Assembly: GCA_012512995.1 (NCBI GenBank)
Contig: JAAZDA010000062.1
Coordinates: 1-24,589, forward strand
Source of the DNA: Clostridiales bacterium
Lineage (GTDB): Bacteria > Bacillota > Clostridia > Lachnospirales > Lachnospiraceae
Direction of reading: 5' to 3'
DNA length: 24,589 bases
The notes under the pieces are model-generated. The model was not told the DNA's origin and made no database searches. It saw nothing but the letters and a program-made list of their open reading frames with translations. The position numbers and the translations under genes were made by a program. Numbering within the stretch: position 1 is the first letter of the stretch; the number at the start of each line of letters is the position of its first letter. Shown one piece after another: positions 1 to 7,960 of this stretch.

Positions 1-1389
1 AACTGTGTAAAAATACGTGGCTTCTTTGAGTCCTTTCACCCTGAAAGTATCATAATGGAAATGTTCCATAGGAAGACGCCATCCTTTGTAGCAAAGGAAC
101 AGATCACCACCAGCTTCGCAGATCCTTACAGGACCGTAAGCATTGCTTACATACTCTCCGCTGTATTCACCAAGAGGATGAGATACGTGGGTATTACTGA
201 TCCCGGATACAGGCATGAGATCGATCTCAAGTCCGTCATAGACAGGATCACCTTCGTAGCGGGGATGGTCATAAGCATCCATCCTTTCAAACCAGTCAAT
301 CTCCGGGAAGCCGATCAGCTTGTCAATGATCGTATATACAACAGCAAAAAGGAACGGGATTACAGGCTTGTGTTTGTTTGCGATCAGGAACATTCCTGTA
401 TTGTAGTCGGGCACCATAAGCTCTACGGAACTGTAGCCTTCGATCTCACCGCAGTGGTAAGTCAGGTGAAGCCCTCTGTATGTGGTATTGACCCAGGCCA
501 TTCCATAGTCTTTGACCGCTGAGACTTCGGGATAATCCCAGATGGGATTGCTCATGTCTACGGCTCCGTGGTGCATTTCATTCATAGATTTTTCGGAGAT
601 CAGACGTGTGCCACCTGCTGTTCCTTTGTTCAGGTGGAATTGCAGCCACTTCAGCATATCGCCTGCGCAAGAATTCACGCCTGCTGCCGGTGAACCGACA
701 TTCATTTCCCAGGCTGGCATTTCTTCAAGGCAGCCGTGCCGTTCGCGTTCAAGATAACCCGTTGCCCAATCAGGGTCATGTCTCATGTCGGCAACGGTAA
801 GACAGGTGCGAGTCATGCCAAGCGGTTCAAGAAGCCTGTTGCTCACTAATGCCTCCCATGATTGTCCGGATACGCGCTCTGCGATATGCCCTATGAGAGA
901 GTAGACGGTATTGTTATACTGTGAAACGCTTCTGAATGGCTTATTGGGTTTAAGGTAACGGAACCTGTGCATGAATTCGTAGCGGGTGATCGACGGATCC
1001 GGCCACATGGCATCGTGATTTGCGAGCCCTGTTCTGTGGTAGAGCATGTCCCGTACGGTGACATTATCACTTGCAGTTTTGTCAAAAAGCCTGAAATCGG
1101 GGATGTAGTCAATTACAGGTGTGTCAAAACCAAGTTTCCCTTCATCGACAAGTGTTGCGATAATAGCTGATGTAAAGGACTTCGAGCAGGATGCGATCCC
1201 CCCGAGGGTGTCATAAGTCATCGGCAGGTGTGAAGCGATATTGCGGAGACCGTAACCATTCTCAAATATTATTTCACCGTCCTTGATCACTCCGACAGAA
1301 AGTCCGGGGATATTCCAGAACTCCATATCCTTTTTGAGTTTCTCTTCATTCAGAAGAGGCTTCATATAGATGTTGTTTGTTATGTCCAT
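1..1389 (-). CDS. Serine hydrolase, beta-lactamase/PBP-like fold (partial, C-terminus missing)
   Basis: I translated this leftward frame by hand: it is open for 463 codons from the ATG at 1389 to base 1, so the C-terminus lies outside the window. All three motifs of the class C beta-lactamase/DD-peptidase superfamily are present: SCSK (S67, K70; nucleophile and base), YNN (Y158-N160) and HCG (H312-G314, in place of KTG). There is no signal peptide, so it is probably cytoplasmic. AAAGGAAA lies just upstream of the ATG. It follows the ROK kinase by 71 bp on the same strand and is probably the third gene of the nanE-nanK transcript. The family covers esterases, D-amino-peptidases and beta-lactamases, so the substrate cannot be read from sequence; an esterase or peptidase role in processing a host or cell-wall amino-sugar is only a guess. 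Residues after about 360 look like the family's C-terminal beta-domain. Confidence 0.88.
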   Translation of the reverse strand, partial: MDITNNIYMKPLLNEEKLKKDMEFWNIPGLSVGVIKDGEIIFENGYGLRNIASHLPMTYDTLGGIASCSKSFTSAIIATLVDEGKLGFDTPVIDYIPDFRLFDKTASDNVTVRDMLYHRTGLANHDAMWPDPSITRYEFMHRFRYLKPNKPFRSVSQYNNTVYSLIGHIAERVSGQSWEALVSNRLLEPLGMTRTCLTVADMRHDPDWATGYLERERHGCLEEMPAWEMNVGSPAAGVNSCAGDMLKWLQFHLNKGTAGGTRLISEKSMNEMHHGAVDMSNPIWDYPEVSAVKDYGMAWVNTTYRGLHLTYHCGEIEGYSSVELMVPDYNTGMFLIANKHKPVIPFLFAVVYTIIDKLIGFPEIDWFERMDAYDHPRYEGDPVYDGLEIDLMPVSGISNTHVSHPLGEYSGEYVSNAYGPVRICEAGGDLFLCYKGWRLPMEHFHYDTFRVKGLKEATYFYTV

Positions 1390-1460
1390 AGTTTCCTTTA
1401 CGACGGAGCGCCTTATGCGACAGCCCTGTCACCTTGCTTCCTTATCTGAGATGTGCCGTT

Positions 1461-2501
1461 TTATGCTCTTTGTTGACTGTATCTGTGTTTAAAGTTCTCA
1501 ACTGCGCCAATCATACCGGAATCATTGCCGAGTTCTGCAGCCTTGATGATCAGCCCGTCCGCAAAAGAGGGCATTGCGCGCTTAAGGACTTTGTTTCTTA
1601 TGGGACTGACAAGTAATTCGCCTGCCTCGCTTACGCCTCCGCCGATAACGATCGAATCGGGGTTGAATATATGTACAAGGCTCACCAGACCGTCTGCTAT
1701 GTAGTTTTCCCAACAATCAACAATGCTGAACAACACGTTGTGATCGGAACAATTATGATCCGTTTTCTCAGACAAAGCGCTGAAAATAGTTTTGCCATTG
1801 ATAAAGGATAGGTCATCTGATGATGCGTCAGCATCGCCACCAAGATATGCCGGGGATATTCTTCCTTCTGAAACTGCATTGCGGACTTTGTTAACAAGAG
1901 CTTTTATTGATGCATAATGCTCAAGGCAACCTCTGTTTCCGCAACTGCATTCTTCACCATCATCATTGATTATTATGTGACCAATTTCTCCGGCGGCTCC
2001 TCTGGAACCACTCATCAGTTTTCCGTCTACCAGTATTCCGCCGCCGACTCCTGTGCCGAGCGTCATCATTACAACATTGAGATCACCTTTGGCTGCACCA
2101 TAGCTACATTCTCCAAGAAGTGAGCAATCAGCGTCATTGGCAACTGCTACATTAAGGCCGAATGCCCTGTGAAAATCTTCAGCTATGTGACTTCCAAGAT
2201 AATTCGGGATATGCCCGGCAGCACCTACAACTGTTCCAGTATGGGGATCTATCTGACCTGTCGCCGATACACCTATCCCGGCAAGTTTTCTTTCACTGAG
2301 AAATGAAAGAAAATCAGAGGATCTGAGGACTTCTCCGGCAGAAAGCACGGCTGTCTCAAGTATCGAAGTCCTGTAACCGTCCTGGTCTACAGGAAATTTG
2401 AATTTGCGGCAGATATGACCGGCATCATCGATGATCCCAATCTTTACGAAAGTGCCGCCGAGATCAACGCCCAAATATAGTTTTGCCTCAGTCATTGTCA
2501 T
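1461..2501 (-). CDS. nanK: ROK-family sugar kinase, probable N-acetylmannosamine kinase
   Basis: 346 residues. The N-terminal phosphate loop GVDLGGTFVKIGI (11-23), a second glycine-rich loop TLGTGVGGG (147-155), the catalytic-Asp motif NDAD (122-125) and the ROK zinc site (H175 in GEIGH, then C185, C187 and C192 in CSCGNRGC) are all present. There is no N-terminal HTH, so it is a kinase and not a ROK repressor. ROK kinases phosphorylate glucose, N-acetylglucosamine, N-acetylmannosamine or allose. I assign ManNAc (ManNAc to ManNAc-6-P) only because the gene sits 28 bp downstream of nanE, the next enzyme of the pathway. GAGGTG about 10 bp upstream supports the ATG at 2501 over the internal ATG at 2495. 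No family residue appears to be missing. Confidence 0.85.
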   Translation of the reverse strand: MTMTEAKLYLGVDLGGTFVKIGIIDDAGHICRKFKFPVDQDGYRTSILETAVLSAGEVLRSSDFLSFLSERKLAGIGVSATGQIDPHTGTVVGAAGHIPNYLGSHIAEDFHRAFGLNVAVANDADCSLLGECSYGAAKGDLNVVMMTLGTGVGGGILVDGKLMSGSRGAAGEIGHIIINDDGEECSCGNRGCLEHYASIKALVNKVRNAVSEGRISPAYLGGDADASSDDLSFINGKTIFSALSEKTDHNCSDHNVLFSIVDCWENYIADGLVSLVHIFNPDSIVIGGGVSEAGELLVSPIRNKVLKRAMPSFADGLIIKAAELGNDSGMIGAVENFKHRYSQQRA

Positions 2502-2529
2502 ATTATGAGTTCACCTCAATGTCCGAAAA

Positions 2530-3246
2530 TCAGGACTTGTCAGCTTCGCTTTTCATTTCTTTGATTGCCTCGGCGTACCGTTCGGTTATGAGCATCGGCC
2601 TTGTTATTGCGCCACCGACTACTACGCTGAAACAACCGAGTTCAAGGACTTTTGCTGCTTTCTCAGGCAGATCTATATGGCCTTCAGCTATTACAGGATG
2701 TTCTACCTGATTCAAAATTTCTCTGATGATCCTGAAGTTATCAGCTTCAATTCTGTTGTTTGCAGAGTAAGGAGTGTAACCTACGAGGGTAGTGCCTATA
2801 AAATCGAAACCAAGCTTGTCAGCATGAACAGCCTCTTCTACAGTTGAGCAATCTGCCATGAAAAGCTGGTCCGGATACTTGCTTCTTACCTGTGAATAAA
2901 AATCGTCGAGTGAAATGTGACCTGGTCTAATTCGATCCGTTGCGTCAAAAGCAACAATATCAGGATCAATACTCATGAGCGAATCTATTTCACGCATAGT
3001 TGGAGTTATATAAACCTCTGAGTCAGCGTAGACTTTTTTGATAATACATATAATAGGCAGTGAGACATTATTTCTTATTTCCCGGATGTCCTCAACTGTA
3101 TTCGCTCTGATCCCTGATGCGCCTCCCAGTTTTGCCGCTCTTGCCATTCTTCCCATTATGAAAGAAGAATGTAACGGTTCATCTTCAAGCGCCTGACATG
3201 ATACAATCAGATTGCCCTTTAATTCATTGACTCTATCATTTATCAT
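2530..3246 (-). CDS. nanE: N-acetylmannosamine-6-phosphate 2-epimerase
   Basis: 238 residues, the normal size for NanE. It converts ManNAc-6-P to GlcNAc-6-P in cytoplasmic sialic-acid breakdown. Family blocks in order: LIVSCQALEDEPLHSS (13-28), GGASGIRANT (41-50), IICIIKKVY (65-73), YITPT (79-83), DIVAFDAT (96-103), MADCSTVEEA (130-139), GFDFIGTTLVGYT (146-158), PVIAEGHIDLP (184-194) and VVVGGAITRP (208-217). By analogy with characterised NanE enzymes, K70 and E188 should be the catalytic pair. It is the first gene of a leftward nanE-nanK-serine hydrolase run and is divergent from the RpiR-type regulator. The lyase NanA and a sialate transporter are not in the window; they may lie to the left. 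Confidence 0.95.
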   Translation of the reverse strand: MINDRVNELKGNLIVSCQALEDEPLHSSFIMGRMARAAKLGGASGIRANTVEDIREIRNNVSLPIICIIKKVYADSEVYITPTMREIDSLMSIDPDIVAFDATDRIRPGHISLDDFYSQVRSKYPDQLFMADCSTVEEAVHADKLGFDFIGTTLVGYTPYSANNRIEADNFRIIREILNQVEHPVIAEGHIDLPEKAAKVLELGCFSVVVGGAITRPMLITERYAEAIKEMKSEADKS

Positions 3247-3270
3247 TATCGTAAGCCGCCTCGTCGCGGG

Positions 3271-3298
3271 ATGCTATGGTCATACAAATCACTTTCAA
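3271..3298 (-). promoter_or_regulatory. Candidate sigma-A promoter of the nanE operon
   Basis: Read on the minus strand, TTGAAA (3298-3293) and TAGCAT (3276-3271) are 16 bp apart and lie 24 bp upstream of the nanE ATG. It is in the 222-bp space between the divergent nanE and RpiR-type genes, where an RpiR operator would be expected. I could not define a convincing operator palindrome or a matching rightward promoter. Confidence 0.45.
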
Positions 3299-3468
3299 CG
3301 ATGTTATTATCATGTATCACATAGAAATATTCAATATAGTCAGACAATTCAGCAAACTCTTTCAGCTTATTGTAAAAAGAATGATTTCATTTTCAGGCGC
3401 GAGATGCGACAGCTGAGCTATCACAGATGCAAAACAGGAAAAGCGCGCAGGCAGGGAGGTATACCTGT

Positions 3469-4299
3469 ATGGAATACAGAACAAAGCTAAGTATCAGAAG
3501 AGGAATGACTGATATGACTGATCTGGAGAAGACCATAGCGGAATTCTTCCTGAAGAATACTGAGGTCATGGATTTCTCATCGAAGAACATTTCCAAAATG
3601 CTATTTGTTTCGAATGCGTCTCTTTCAAGATTTGCGCAATGTTGCGGCTACAAGGGTTACAGAGAATTTGTTTTCGCTTATTCAGATGATCTGAAGCAGG
3701 AAAATCATGGAAATCTTAATGGCGAATTCAGTGTTTTCACACAAAAGGTCCATAAGGATTATCTTGATCTTCTGACTGACAGTTTCAACGGCATTGATGA
3801 GGCACAGATGAGTCACATAGCGGAATTGCTCAACAGTTCCAGAAAGACATTTGTGTTCGGATGCGGAAGCTCAGGTTTTGTGGCAAAGGAGTTTCAATTG
3901 CGCTTTATGAGGATAGGCATGGATGTGACAGCAGTGACTGACTCGGAAATGATGAAGATGTCAGCATCTCTGGCAGAGGAGAGCACGCTGGTAATCGCAA
4001 TATCTCTTAGCGGTACAACATCGCTGATTCTCGATTGTATAAGAATGGCCGACGCGAAAGGGGCGAAAATTGTTTTTATAACTTCCAATAGGCATCCTGA
4101 GAACGCGGAACTATGTGACGAATTACTGAATGTGGCGTATATTAATAATCTTGATAAGGGTATTATTATTTCGCCTCAGATATCAATACTCATCGTTGTA
4201 GACATACTGTATTCATATTACTTTTCTAATAATACAGATGCGAAATCGCTTCAGTACAATGAAACACTTCATGCAATTGAGAGCAACAAGAAAAAATAA
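3469..4299 (+). CDS. RpiR-family transcriptional regulator (HTH + SIS domain)
   Basis: 276 residues from the ATG at 3469, chosen because GGGAGG (3454-3459) lies 9 bp upstream; the frame is open further upstream without a good ribosome site. Residues 1-77 match the RpiR N-terminal HTH domain (recognition region about 37-60, ISKMLFVSNASLSRFAQ). Residues about 127-255 are a SIS sugar-phosphate binding domain with GCGSSG (131-136) and SLSGTT (179-184). RpiR/NanR-type regulators bind sugar phosphates such as GlcNAc-6-P or ManNAc-6-P. Its divergent placement next to nanE suggests that it controls sialic-acid or amino-sugar genes; whether it represses or activates is not visible. The dipeptidase gene begins 19 bp after its stop, so the two are very likely co-transcribed. 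Confidence 0.88.
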   Translation: MEYRTKLSIRRGMTDMTDLEKTIAEFFLKNTEVMDFSSKNISKMLFVSNASLSRFAQCCGYKGYREFVFAYSDDLKQENHGNLNGEFSVFTQKVHKDYLDLLTDSFNGIDEAQMSHIAELLNSSRKTFVFGCGSSGFVAKEFQLRFMRIGMDVTAVTDSEMMKMSASLAEESTLVIAISLSGTTSLILDCIRMADAKGAKIVFITSNRHPENAELCDELLNVAYINNLDKGIIISPQISILIVVDILYSYYFSNNTDAKSLQYNETLHAIESNKKK

Positions 4300-4318
4300 C
4301 ATTTATGGAGGAAATGCT

Positions 4319-5830
4319 ATGCCTTGTACAACAATTTTAGTAGGGAAAAACGCGTCTTACAACGGGTCGACTTTGATCGCCCGCAATGATGATTCCGGTT
4401 CAGGTCATTTTACCGCAAAAAAGTTCGTGGTGGTAGAGGCAAAGGATCAGCCACGTCACTATAAGTCAGTTATTTCGCATGTAGAGGTGGAGCTTCCTGA
4501 TGATCCGATGCGTTACACAGCGACTCCAAACGCGACAAAGGACGAGGGCGGAATCTGGGCGGCAGCAGGTGTAAACGAAGAGAACATTTCGATGACTGCT
4601 ACAGAGACGATCACTTCAAACGAGCGCGTGCTCGGAGCTGATCCTCTGGTCGAATTGGTCGAAGCGGTGAAAGATGCCGATGACAAGGAGATCACGCCTG
4701 AGAAAGCCGGAGGGATCGGAGAAGAAGACATTGTTATACTTGTTTTGCCGTATATTCACAGTGCGAGAGAGGGCGTTATCAGATTGGGGAGCCTCCTCGA
4801 AAAGTATGGCACTTACGAGATGAACGGGATCGCGTTTGCTGATGTGAACGAGGTCTGGTGGCTCGAGACAATCGGCGGACATCATTGGATCGCGCGCCGC
4901 GTGGAGGACGATCATTATGTCGTGATGCCGAATCAGTTCGGCATGGACAGGTTTGATATGAATGATGCGTACGGCGATAAGAAGGAGAATCTCTGCTCCG
5001 CGGATCTTCGTGATTTCATAGAAAAAAATCACTTGGAGCTTGCGATTGGAGACAATGAGGGCTGGATAAATCCCCGCGACATATTCGGGAGCCACAGCGA
5101 TGCTGATCACGTTTATAACACGCCCAGGGCGTGGTTCATGGAGAGGTATCTGAACCCGAGAGAGTACATGTGGGACGGCGAGGACGCGGATTATACGCCG
5201 GAATCTGATGACATTCCGTGGACACTCGAACCTGAGAAAAAGATAACGGTCGAGGACGTCAAATATGTTTTGTCTTCTCATTATCAGGGAACTGAATTTG
5301 ACCCGTACAGCACGACAGGGGACGCGTCAAAACATGGTAAGTACCGTTCGATCGGTGTGAACAGGACGTCTTTCCTCTCGCTGACGGAAATCAGACCGGA
5401 TGTTCCAAAGGATTACCGCGCAATCGAGTGGATAGCATTCGGATCAAATGTTTTCAATGCGTTCGTGCCGTTCTACACAAATGTCTCAGGCATGCCGGAG
5501 TATATGTCATGCACGACAGGGCAGGTGTCTACCGACAGCTTCTATTGGGCGAACAGGCTTATCGGCGTGCTGGCTGACGCGAGCTACAAGAAGAGCATCA
5601 ATCACATTGAGCGCTATAAGGAAAACGTGCAGAAGAAGGGCCGCGAGATCATCGCAAAATACGATGCGAAGCAGGAAGCAGCAGGCGTCGGCGACAGGGA
5701 AGTTCTTCGCATGAAGGCCAATCAGGAGATCGCTGACATGATCCGCAAGGAGACCGATTATACTCTTGATAAGGTACTTCTGGAGTCCAGCAATCAGATG
5801 AAAAACCAGTATTCGAGATCAGATGCGTAA
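4319..5830 (+). CDS. C69-family dipeptidase (PepD-like Ntn hydrolase)
   Basis: 503 residues from the ATG at 4319, set by GGAGGA (4307-4312) 6 bp upstream and by the family N-terminus MPCTTILVGKNAS. Peptidase family C69 enzymes are N-terminal nucleophile hydrolases that use the exposed Cys (here C3) to cut dipeptides. The following blocks fit: GSTLIARNDD (16-25), GIWAAAGVNEENISMTATET, a GGIGEEDIV block, LPYIHSAREGVIRLG, and NEVWWLETIGGHHWIARR. No signal peptide is seen, so it probably acts in the cytoplasm on imported peptides. It sits between the RpiR-type regulator (19 bp upstream) and the TraX-like gene, whose ATG overlaps its stop as TAATG. The link to amino-sugar regulation is unexplained; one guess is use of peptides released from glycoprotein or peptidoglycan together with the sugar. 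Confidence 0.92.
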   Translation: MPCTTILVGKNASYNGSTLIARNDDSGSGHFTAKKFVVVEAKDQPRHYKSVISHVEVELPDDPMRYTATPNATKDEGGIWAAAGVNEENISMTATETITSNERVLGADPLVELVEAVKDADDKEITPEKAGGIGEEDIVILVLPYIHSAREGVIRLGSLLEKYGTYEMNGIAFADVNEVWWLETIGGHHWIARRVEDDHYVVMPNQFGMDRFDMNDAYGDKKENLCSADLRDFIEKNHLELAIGDNEGWINPRDIFGSHSDADHVYNTPRAWFMERYLNPREYMWDGEDADYTPESDDIPWTLEPEKKITVEDVKYVLSSHYQGTEFDPYSTTGDASKHGKYRSIGVNRTSFLSLTEIRPDVPKDYRAIEWIAFGSNVFNAFVPFYTNVSGMPEYMSCTTGQVSTDSFYWANRLIGVLADASYKKSINHIERYKENVQKKGREIIAKYDAKQEAAGVGDREVLRMKANQEIADMIRKETDYTLDKVLLESSNQMKNQYSRSDA

Positions 5831-6558
5831 TGAAAACAGAAACAAGAGCCCTCAACAGAGATGCCATTAAATACATAGCGATCATAGCGATGACACTGAA
5901 TCATGTTGCATCTGTCTTCATGGAACCGGGCACTTGGCTGTATGAGTCATTTACAGACATCGGGTACATGACAGCGATCATTATGTGTTATTTTCTGGCA
6001 GACGGCTATCATTATACACATTCCAAGGACAGTTATTGCAGGAGGCTGCTGATATTCGCAGCTATCTCGCAGATCCCGTTTAACCTGGCGCTTGGGGTGT
6101 TCAGCCTCAACATATTATTTACGCTGCTTATATGTTTTGCGATCATATGGGTGATAGAGAACGTGAGCGGCAGCACGCAAAGGAACCTGTTTGTAACAGG
6201 GCTCACTGTGTTGTCAGTCATAGGCGACTGGGGGATATTTGCCGCGATATTTACGATAATATTCGAGAGAAGACGTGGCAACAAGGGCCAGTATCAGATC
6301 CTGATTTCTTTCTGTTACTGTGCGCTTGTTTTCGGGCTTTTTGAGTACCTGAACCTGTCCGGCAATTATGGGTATATTGCTGCGATCCCTCATGTGATAT
6401 TTGAAACATTGCCACTTGTTGCAGCCGGTCTGATGATGGAATTCCTTTATAACGGCAGGAAATCAGATAGGAATCAGACCTTCAACAAGTGGTTCTTCTA
6501 TGTCTACTATCCGACTCACTTGCTGGTGCTGGCCGGGATAAAAGCGTTGATGGGGTAA
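5830..6558 (+). CDS. TraX-family integral membrane protein
   Basis: 242 residues with about eight hydrophobic segments across almost the whole length. The start LNRDAIKYIAIIAMTLNH is the typical opening of chromosomal TraX-like proteins in Firmicutes. F-plasmid TraX acetylates pilin, and the chromosomal members are assumed to be membrane acyltransferases of unknown substrate. The conserved early H (TLNH) and the later PTHL near the C-terminus fit that fold. The ATG overlaps the dipeptidase stop by one base (TAATG), pointing to translational coupling. A hairpin terminator starts 16 bp after the stop. Function beyond membrane acyl transfer is not supported. Confidence 0.85.
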   Translation: MKTETRALNRDAIKYIAIIAMTLNHVASVFMEPGTWLYESFTDIGYMTAIIMCYFLADGYHYTHSKDSYCRRLLIFAAISQIPFNLALGVFSLNILFTLLICFAIIWVIENVSGSTQRNLFVTGLTVLSVIGDWGIFAAIFTIIFERRRGNKGQYQILISFCYCALVFGLFEYLNLSGNYGYIAAIPHVIFETLPLVAAGLMMEFLYNGRKSDRNQTFNKWFFYVYYPTHLLVLAGIKALMG

Positions 6559-6573
6559 GAATCCAAAGATAAA

Positions 6574-6621
6574 CTGACCTGCTCATGTGGATTACCACCA
6601 CACGGACAGGTCAGCTTTTTT
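6574..6621 (+). terminator. Rho-independent terminator after the TraX-like gene
   Basis: CTGACCTG (6574-6581) pairs perfectly with CAGGTCAG (6607-6614), with additional partial GTGG/CCAC pairing inside, followed by CTTTTTT (6615-6621). It sits between two convergent genes and abuts the stop of the alpha/beta hydrolase at 6622. On the other strand the stem is followed by TTTATCTTT, so it may also end the leftward transcript less efficiently. Confidence 0.88.
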
Positions 6622-7701
6622 CTAAAGAGAAAATACGTATGCCAGCCACTTGTCAGCGCATTCAGGCCACTCCGCGACCTCTTCATCGGCCTCGCGATCG
6701 TTGTGTGGATGCAGGTTTCCTTCAAGATTTTGAGCAAATTCCAATCTCGCCGCATCAGTCAGAACAAGTTTTCCCTCGTCAGTAGCTTTGGCAATAGAAA
6801 CGAGTTGGTCGGCGCAGTAGAGCTCACCGAGCTCGCTGCAAGCCCAGGCTTTATTTGCTACGGACATGCCGTGTGTCCCGTGGGAGAAAATGTGAAGTGC
6901 ATATGGAACTCCGGCTTTCTTCAGTGCTTCTGCAAGAAGAAAACTGTTCTCACACGGAACAAGCTCATCTGTCGCAGTCTGCCATATAAAACAAGGCGGC
7001 ATCTTGTCAGTCACATGTTTTTCCAGCGACCACGTTTCGAGAAGCTCGCTGTGAGCCGTGCTTCCATCATAGACATCGCGTCCGAGCAGATTCCGGAAGG
7101 AATCCTGATGTGCAAATTCGCCTGATGAGATGACAGGGTAACTGAGGATTATTGCATCTGGTCTGTTAGAGAAGCTGCTGTATTCGGAATCGGGATCGCT
7201 CACGGCTTCGTAGAATTCGCCAAGAGAGCAGCAAAGGTGACCTGCTGCCGAGAAACCGCAGATGGCGAGTTTATCAGGATCGACGTGGAATTGCGCAGCA
7301 TTCCTTCTTACGTAGCGGACGGCACGCGAAATGTCGCGAAGAGGCTGGTTCTCGAGTGGTTGACTCTCGGGCGGCTGATTGTCATACAGAGTGTGCACAA
7401 GTGGCGCACCACCATGAAGCGCCTCGCCATAGTGCGTATTGCGCACCAACGGCGCGTTCATAAGCGGATCTACAGTATAAGTCAGAACGAAAGCCTGGTA
7501 ACCTTTTTCGTAGAAACGATCGGCGACCACTTCGCCTTCTGTAGGTGAGACCACCGCATAGCCGCCGCCTGGCGCAATGATGACAGCGGGTCTTTCTTCG
7601 TCATCATCATGAATATATGGAACAATATTCGGAATAAAGCCAAAAGCCATTTCATAACTGTATTCTGATGGATCCCAAAGTCTGCAAGATTGTTTCTTCA
7701 T
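6622..7701 (-). CDS. Alpha/beta hydrolase (BD-FAE/acetyl-esterase-like)
   Basis: 359 residues from the ATG at 7701, chosen over an in-frame upstream ATG at 7806 because AAAGGACG lies about 8 bp upstream and because the upstream frame crosses the likely promoter. Oxyanion loop PGGGY (44-48); nucleophile elbow GFSAAGHL with S151 (the usual fifth Gly is Ala); likely acid D245 (TATDELVP); likely base H277 or H274 (SHGTHGMS). These fit cytoplasmic esterases that remove acetyl or similar groups from sugars. Two oddities: a short repetitive insert at 108-122 (QPPESQPLENQPLRD) and a charged extension (about 305-345) before the last WLAYVF, which make it longer than the roughly 280-300 residues usual for the family. 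It is transcribed away from the repeat array at 7878-8323 and converges on the TraX terminator. Substrate unknown. Confidence 0.88.
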   Translation of the reverse strand: MKKQSCRLWDPSEYSYEMAFGFIPNIVPYIHDDDEERPAVIIAPGGGYAVVSPTEGEVVADRFYEKGYQAFVLTYTVDPLMNAPLVRNTHYGEALHGGAPLVHTLYDNQPPESQPLENQPLRDISRAVRYVRRNAAQFHVDPDKLAICGFSAAGHLCCSLGEFYEAVSDPDSEYSSFSNRPDAIILSYPVISSGEFAHQDSFRNLLGRDVYDGSTAHSELLETWSLEKHVTDKMPPCFIWQTATDELVPCENSFLLAEALKKAGVPYALHIFSHGTHGMSVANKAWACSELGELYCADQLVSIAKATDEGKLVLTDAARLEFAQNLEGNLHPHNDREADEEVAEWPECADKWLAYVFSL

Positions 7702-7777
7702 ATAAGTACGTCCTTTTAATTCTTGTATTGATTTTACGACACAACTGGCATAAAGGGTGATTCGTTTAATGATTGTC

Positions 7778-7806
7778 AGCATACTCCAATCAGTGAGATT
7801 TAACAA
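7778..7806 (-). promoter_or_regulatory. Candidate promoter of the alpha/beta hydrolase with a motif in its spacer
   Basis: Minus-strand TTGTTA (7806-7801) and TATGCT (7783-7778) are separated by exactly 17 bp, 76 bp upstream of the hydrolase ATG. The spacer holds one copy (7791-7800) of the CAGTGAGATT motif that repeats every 23 bp upstream, so a regulator bound there would touch RNA polymerase. Confidence 0.5.
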
Positions 7807-7846
7807 TTCTATTCAGTGAGATTCTGACTATTAAGCCCGTGAGATT
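7791..7846. repeat. Three 23-bp-spaced CMGTGAGATT motifs (possible operators)
   Basis: CAGTGAGATT at 7791-7800, CAGTGAGATT at 7814-7823 and CCGTGAGATT at 7837-7846 recur at exactly 23-bp steps, about two helical turns, while the DNA between them is not repeated. The first lies inside the hydrolase promoter. The third forms part of GCCCGTGA, which resembles the ACCCGCGA arm of the nearby 74-bp array. No regulator gene is adjacent. Confidence 0.6.
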
Positions 7847-7877
7847 TGCCACGTATAATTCGTATGATTGGTACTGC

Positions 7878-7941
7878 TCACAGGTTTCTTTAAGTCCTGA
7901 AAGGTTATGCTGGATGGCTTGCATAAACGTTTTACCTGTGA
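7878..7941. repeat. Diverged outlying unit of the inverted-repeat array
   Basis: TCACAGGT (7878-7885) pairs perfectly with ACCTGTGA (7934-7941) across a 48-bp loop. It matches the array arms TCGCGGGT/ACCCGCGA except for two base pairs changed on both sides (G-C to A-T). The 20-bp distance to the next arm (7962) equals the spacing between array units, and the spacer keeps a recognisable match. I read it as an old unit whose arms changed together. Confidence 0.6.
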
Positions 7942-7960
7942 AACCTGGGGGACATCAACA

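Noticed and set aside
4616..5281. 221-codon minus-strand frame
   Set aside because: Antisense to the C69 dipeptidase, which has clear family motifs and a good ribosome site.
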